Source: Piscibacillus salipiscarius JCM 13188
GTDB lineage: Bacteria; Bacillota; Bacilli; Bacillales; Alkalibacillaceae
NCBI RefSeq assembly: GCF_001311865.1
Contig: NZ_BBCD01000028.1
Span: 1 to 37,406, forward strand
Direction of reading: 5' to 3'
DNA length: 37,406 nucleotides
The position numbers were made by a program, and so were the translations under genes. The notes beneath the pieces are model-generated. The model had not been told where the DNA came from, did not search any database, and was given only the letters and a program-made list of their open reading frames with translations. Shown here in pieces: positions 33,770 to 37,406 of the stretch. Each line of letters opens with the position of its first letter. Positions within the stretch are counted from its first letter, which is position 1.

Positions 33770-33884
33770 AAGGGGCACCTCTTTATATTCGTTATTGTTA
33801 TTATGATTCACATGAGTCCTATGTACTAATTTTTGATAAGAAAAATTTGGCTCCACCGATGAGGGTGAAGCTAAAAAATTTCTA

Positions 33885-34054
33885 AAGCAGCAGGCGGACG
33901 CTTTCCGCGGGCACGGCTCAAGCCAGGGAACTACACCGAGTAATCTTCCCAGTCCCTTGCGCCGAGTAATCGCAGGCGCATCACTCGGCAGAAAAGCACT
34001 GCCTGTGGGGTCTTGAGACTCGTGCTGTTCCCGCAGGAGTCGCCGCCCTTGCTT
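33885..34054. repeat. Dispersed long-hairpin repeat, copy R3
   Basis: About 170 bp bounded by AAGCAGCAGGCGG and CCGCCCTTGCTT. CGCTTTCC-GCGGG pairs with TTCCC-GCAGGAGTC, with TGGGGTCTTGAGA inside. The loop carries extra hairpin-rich sequence with two CCGAGTAATC segments. It lies between rpmE and tdk. A GCTTCACC/GGTGGAGCC hairpin at about 33850-33873, on the tdk side, may be a weak terminator. Confidence 0.75.
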
Positions 34055-34196
34055 ATTTTTCAATAAAAATATTGTTAAAATTAAAAAACTGACCGTTCTT
34101 GCCAAGTCACCACGTGTAAGGTTATATCTTGTTATAACGTTTACGATGGTGTTCAGCAATTGTGAACGGCCAGCCTCATTTTTAAAACACCTTAAA

Positions 34197-34442
34197 TTAG
34201 TTAAGGTTGTATTTCTTCTTGAATCGATCTACACGTCCACCAACTTTGTCAGCTTTTTGCTTACCAGTGTAGAACGGGTGAGAAGCTGAACTGATTTCAA
34301 CACGGATTAATGGGTACGTGTTACCGTCTTCCCATTCGATTGTCTCTTCAGATTCTAAAGTTGAACCTGTTAAGAATTTGAAATCAGAGCTTGTGTCTAA
34401 GAATACTACTTTACGGTATTCTGGATGGATATCGTTTTTCAT
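34197..34442 (-). CDS. rpmE2: Ribosomal protein L31, type B
   Basis: An 81-residue type B L31: [66 protein letters not shown]. It has no cysteine, so it lacks the zinc ribbon of type A L31; type B paralogues in B. subtilis replace the zinc form in zinc shortage. Here the type B gene holds the rho-tdk position where B. subtilis has the zinc type A rpmE. The ATG at 34442 has AAGGAG upstream; the longer frame is not supported. Confidence 0.93.
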   Translation of the reverse strand: MKNDIHPEYRKVVFLDTSSDFKFLTGSTLESEETIEWEDGNTYPLIRVEISSASHPFYTGKQKADKVGGRVDRFKKKYNLN

Positions 34443-34568
34443 GCTATTACACTCCTTCTTGCCCTGAATCCTGTGGAAACAGAGTTGTTTAACCGTCATA
34501 GACGGGAGAAAACTATCTTTTCATACAGAGTGATTATATCAACTGCCGTCGATTTATGCAAGAAGTTT

Positions 34569-35848
34569 TTATCTACGAGAACCTTTCATTTCATCATCCA
34601 TGATTTTGAAAAATTCTAGGTTCGTTTTCGACTGACGTAGGCGGCGTAAGAACCGCTCTAAGAAATCATTTTGATCTTGCATCGTCTTGCGAATCGCCCA
34701 CATTTTATCCAGCTGCTCTTTTGGTAGTAAAAGCTCTTCTTTTCTTGTACCAGAACGAAGTACATCGATTGCTGGGAAAATTCTGCGGTTCGCTAAGTGA
34801 CGGTCTAAATGAAGCTCCATGTTACCTGTACCTTTGAATTCTTCGTAGATCACATCATCCATACGAGAACCTGTATCAACCAGCGCTGTTGCGAGTACGG
34901 TTAAGCTACCGCCTTCTTCGATATTACGCGCGGCACCAAAGAATCGCTTCGGACGGTGGAAAGACGCTGGATCAATACCACCTGATAGCGTACGGCCACT
35001 TGGCGGGATAACTAAGTTATACGCACGAGCAAGTCTTGTAATGGAATCAAGTAAAATCACGACATCTTGCTTATGCTCTACTAAACGCATCGCGCGCTCT
35101 AGAACAAGCTCCGAGACTTTAATATGGTTTTCTGGTACTTCATCAAAAGTTGAGCTGACGACATCCACATCGTCCCCGACCGAACGCTCGATATCCGTTA
35201 CTTCTTCCGGACGCTCATCGATAAGTAAAATAATTAGTTTCGTATCAGGATGCTTTTCCGTAATACTGTTCGCCACTTCTTTAAGGATTGTTGTTTTCCC
35301 CGCTTTTGGCGGCGCAACGATTAATCCACGCTGCCCAAAACCAACTGGCGCCATCATATCAATGATCCGCGTCGATAGCATATTGCTTTTCGTTTCTAAT
35401 GCCATCTTGCGATCAGGATATAGTGCAGTTAAACCTGGGAAGTGAATTCGCTCTTTGGCACTTTCAGGGTCGTCTCCGTTAACTGCATCCACGTGAAGAA
35501 GCCCAAAGTAACGCTCGTTTTCCTTCGGAGGACGCGCTTTACCAGACACCAAGTCCCCGTTTCTTAAATCAAAACGGCGAATTTGTGATGCCGATATGTA
35601 AATATCCTCAGGGCTAGGCGCATAGTTAATCGGTCTTAGGAAACCAAAACCTTCATTCGGAATGATTTCTAACACACCATCGACGAACATTTTCCCATCT
35701 TTTTCAGCCTGCGCCTTTAAAATCGCAAAATTAATTCTTTCTTATTCAGTTTTGCATAATAAGAAACACCATAATCACGCGCAAGAGCATACAGCTCCTT
35801 CAACGTTTTCGTTTCTAATTCTGCAATCGTCAAAGTCTGATCTGCCAC
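34569..35848 (-). CDS. rho: Transcription termination factor Rho (one frameshift)
   Basis: A hexameric RNA helicase ending transcription. N-terminal Rho domain ([20 protein letters not shown]) from the GTG at 35848, cold-shock RNA-binding domain ([20 protein letters not shown]), Walker [16 protein letters not shown], Walker [17 protein letters not shown], and the Q/R loops near [19 protein letters not shown]. One missing T in the run 35727-35730 (ELIFAILKAQ) separates the first 45 residues. Corrected length is 426 residues. AGAGG lies 7 bases before the GTG. Confidence 0.95.
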
Positions 35849-36006
35849 AATTACACCTCTATTTATTTTTATAATTTATTTTCAATTGGATTAATACTTG
35901 GAAATGTCTCTTGAAGTGAGATTAAGGGATCCATTGAGGTTGGTACTTCTCTATTCTATCCTTTTTTGAGTGAGGTTACAAGTGAGATTTTGAAAACAGC
36001 TGTTTT

Positions 36007-36147
36007 GGGACATTGAAATCAATATATGGGACAATAGCTTTCAAGATGAGGAATCGAATTTTGTCGAAAAGGGGTATTGGTCTTAATTTATGAGACATTG
36101 AAACCGATTTATAGGACATTCGGACTCAAATATGAGACATTACTTAA
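36007..36147 (+). repeat. GRGACATT repeat array E2 with Spo0A-box-like unit
   Basis: Units start at 36007, 36028, 36071, 36092, 36113 and 36134 (GGGACATT, GGGACAAT, GGGGTATT, GAGACATT, AGGACATT, GAGACATT), 21 bp each, around a 22-bp unit (36049-36070) with GAATTTTGTCGAAAA. The last unit contains the stop codon of the NERD gene. It lies upstream of rho. Confidence 0.9.
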
Positions 36148-37107
36148 TAAAATAACTGTAATGTTTAAAGTCTTTTTCATAATCAAAGTCCAAAACATAA
36201 CTGGCTCCTTTTCCTTTACCGATTTTTGACCCTGTGCGTTCAAGCACTCTAGTGACATATTTACGATCTGTTTCTTGTAACCAATGTCTTGCCATTTCAT
36301 TATTGATTATACTGCCATATATTAAAAAGAAATCTTTTAGTGCATTTAAAGCACCATCTGCATCTTCTTTTGAGCAATTTTTACAAACCCAAACGTTGCG
36401 CATACGTACTAACCCTTTTTTGAACAGTGGATACAAGAGAGACCTGGCTTAAAGTCTTGCTTGGTTAAGCCATATTTATTCATGAGTTTAATATCTAAAG
36501 GTTGGTTTTCCCTAATTAATATATTATAAAGGAAATTTTCCGATATAGCCTGGGGATGACTCTTAAACTCACTTTGAAACCGCTCATAAACTAGCGGTAA
36601 TTTATAGCCATAAATAATACGAGAATCAGTATGTTCACCAGGTTCAAGGATGACATGACGATTAACAAAACAGGCAACTGATTTAACAGGAATATGGATG
36701 CCGCGTTCTTTTAACCAATTGGACAGTAGAGCTTCTTGCCTACTTATTTGTAAGACTGGATCTTGGTACGTTTGAAAGTCTCCATCTTTGCTTTGAATCA
36801 TACCTCCAGACTTATGGTCAAACATTATTCTACCTTTAAGATTCTTGACTTCGATTATTAGAATAAAATTTCGGCTAATCAGCAGCACATCAATTTCAAA
36901 ATACTGACCATTTATAAAAAGCCGTACATTATAAAAAACTCGATAGTCCTTTTCAATAATCGGATATAAATAATAACTAATTGACTTCTCACCTTGCATA
37001 CCCGCAACAGATCGCTTAAAATCCTGATTCAAATTAGAGTAAGTTGGATGTGACGATTCAAGGTTACGCAAGTAAGCAATGGTTCTTAATAATTTAATAG
37101 GTAACAT
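36140..37107 (-). CDS. NERD-domain protein with C-terminal zinc ribbon (one frameshift)
   Basis: About 322 residues after correction. The N-terminal NERD (nuclease-related) domain shows VAGMQGEKSISYYLYP, then FYNVRLFINGQYFEIDVLLI and ILIIEVKNLKGRI; the Asp and E-x-K arrangement is that of restriction-endonuclease-like folds. The end has a four-cysteine ribbon: CIHCSKKG then VCKNCSKED, interrupted by one missing A in the run 36416-36421. NERD proteins are thought to be nucleases in DNA processing or defence; the target here is unknown. The ATG at 37107 has AGGAGG upstream. Arrays E2 and E3 flank it as direct repeats. Confidence 0.85.
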
Positions 37108-37265
37108 ATAAATCCCTCCTCTTACGTCTGTTTTATCAATTTAAATTGTTTGACACAAAAGAGGGAAATTTCAATTTTCTCTAATTAAAAAATGCAAGAA
37201 TTTAACTAAATAAGCAGTCTTATTAGCCTTATATAATTAGAAAATTGGAAAACAGTAAATTTTTC

Positions 37266-37406
37266 GGGACATTAAGATCAGTTTATGAGACATTGGTACG
37301 TTAGATGAGGAATCGAATTTTGTCGAAAATGGGCATTCGTCCTAATTTATGAGACATTGAAACGGATTTATAGGACATTCGAGTTCAAATATGAGACATT
37401 CGCGCA
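37266..37406 (+). repeat. GRGACATT repeat array E3 with Spo0A-box-like unit (reaches window edge)
   Basis: Units at 37266, 37287, 37330, 37351, 37372 and 37393, 21 bp each, around the 22-bp unit 37308-37329 whose sequence is identical to that in E2. It is cut by the window end. The 150 bp between it and the NERD gene are AT-rich with no other clear feature. Confidence 0.88.

Noticed and set aside
33140..34159. Fusion of an unknown N-terminal domain to thymidine kinase
   Set aside because: The upstream part is repeat R3 read in frame; the ribosome site supports the ATG at 33769.

Overview
This window is a low-to-moderate GC Bacillota chromosome segment, most like a Bacillaceae relative of Bacillus. 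Gene order largely follows the B. subtilis rho-prfA-spoIIR-glyA-atp-murAA-spoIID and spoIIID-mbl-flhO-flhP-fabZ blocks. Sporulation genes (spoIIID, spoIIQ, spoIID, spoIIR), flagellar flhO/flhP, mbl and the YwlE arginine phosphatase all fit an endospore-forming, motile rod. The species cannot be fixed from sequence alone. The ATP synthase c and a subunits lack the residues typical of extreme alkaliphiles.

Layout from left to right (most genes on the minus strand): fabZ, an EpuA-like membrane protein, flhP, flhO and mbl. A plus-strand pair follows (acyl-CoA synthetase and a small anchored protein) that interrupts the mbl-spoIIID neighbourhood. Then come spoIIID, spoIIQ, a DnaA-box-like cluster, spoIID, murA, ywmB and ywzB, and the complete ATP synthase operon (atpZ-like, atpI, B, E, F, H, A, G, D, C). 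Upstream of that are a secreted subtilisin-family protease, mnaA, upp, glyA, ywlG, rpiB, ywlE, mntP, ywlC, ywlB and spoIIR, then a plus-strand GNAT gene. The window ends with prmC, prfA, tdk, a type B rpmE, rho and a NERD/zinc-ribbon protein.

The most unusual content is intergenic. Several transcription-unit boundaries carry arrays of short units with a pitch of 21 bp (two B-DNA helical turns). Three core sequences occur: GRACA-type (four arrays, up to 17 units), GRGACATT-type (three arrays, each built around an invariant Spo0A-box-like unit) and TATTGC-type (one array, also followed by a Spo0A-box-like site). Most abut an intrinsic terminator. A second element, a 110-170 bp long-hairpin repeat with covarying stems, occurs three times, once inside the atp operon between atpE and atpF.

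A technical caution: about 23 single-base frameshifts, nearly all in A/T homopolymers, break at least 15 genes, including essential ones (murA, atpD, atpG, glyA, mbl, fabZ). This is best read as uncorrected sequencing error. Such genes are annotated here as single full-length CDSs with the shift position stated.
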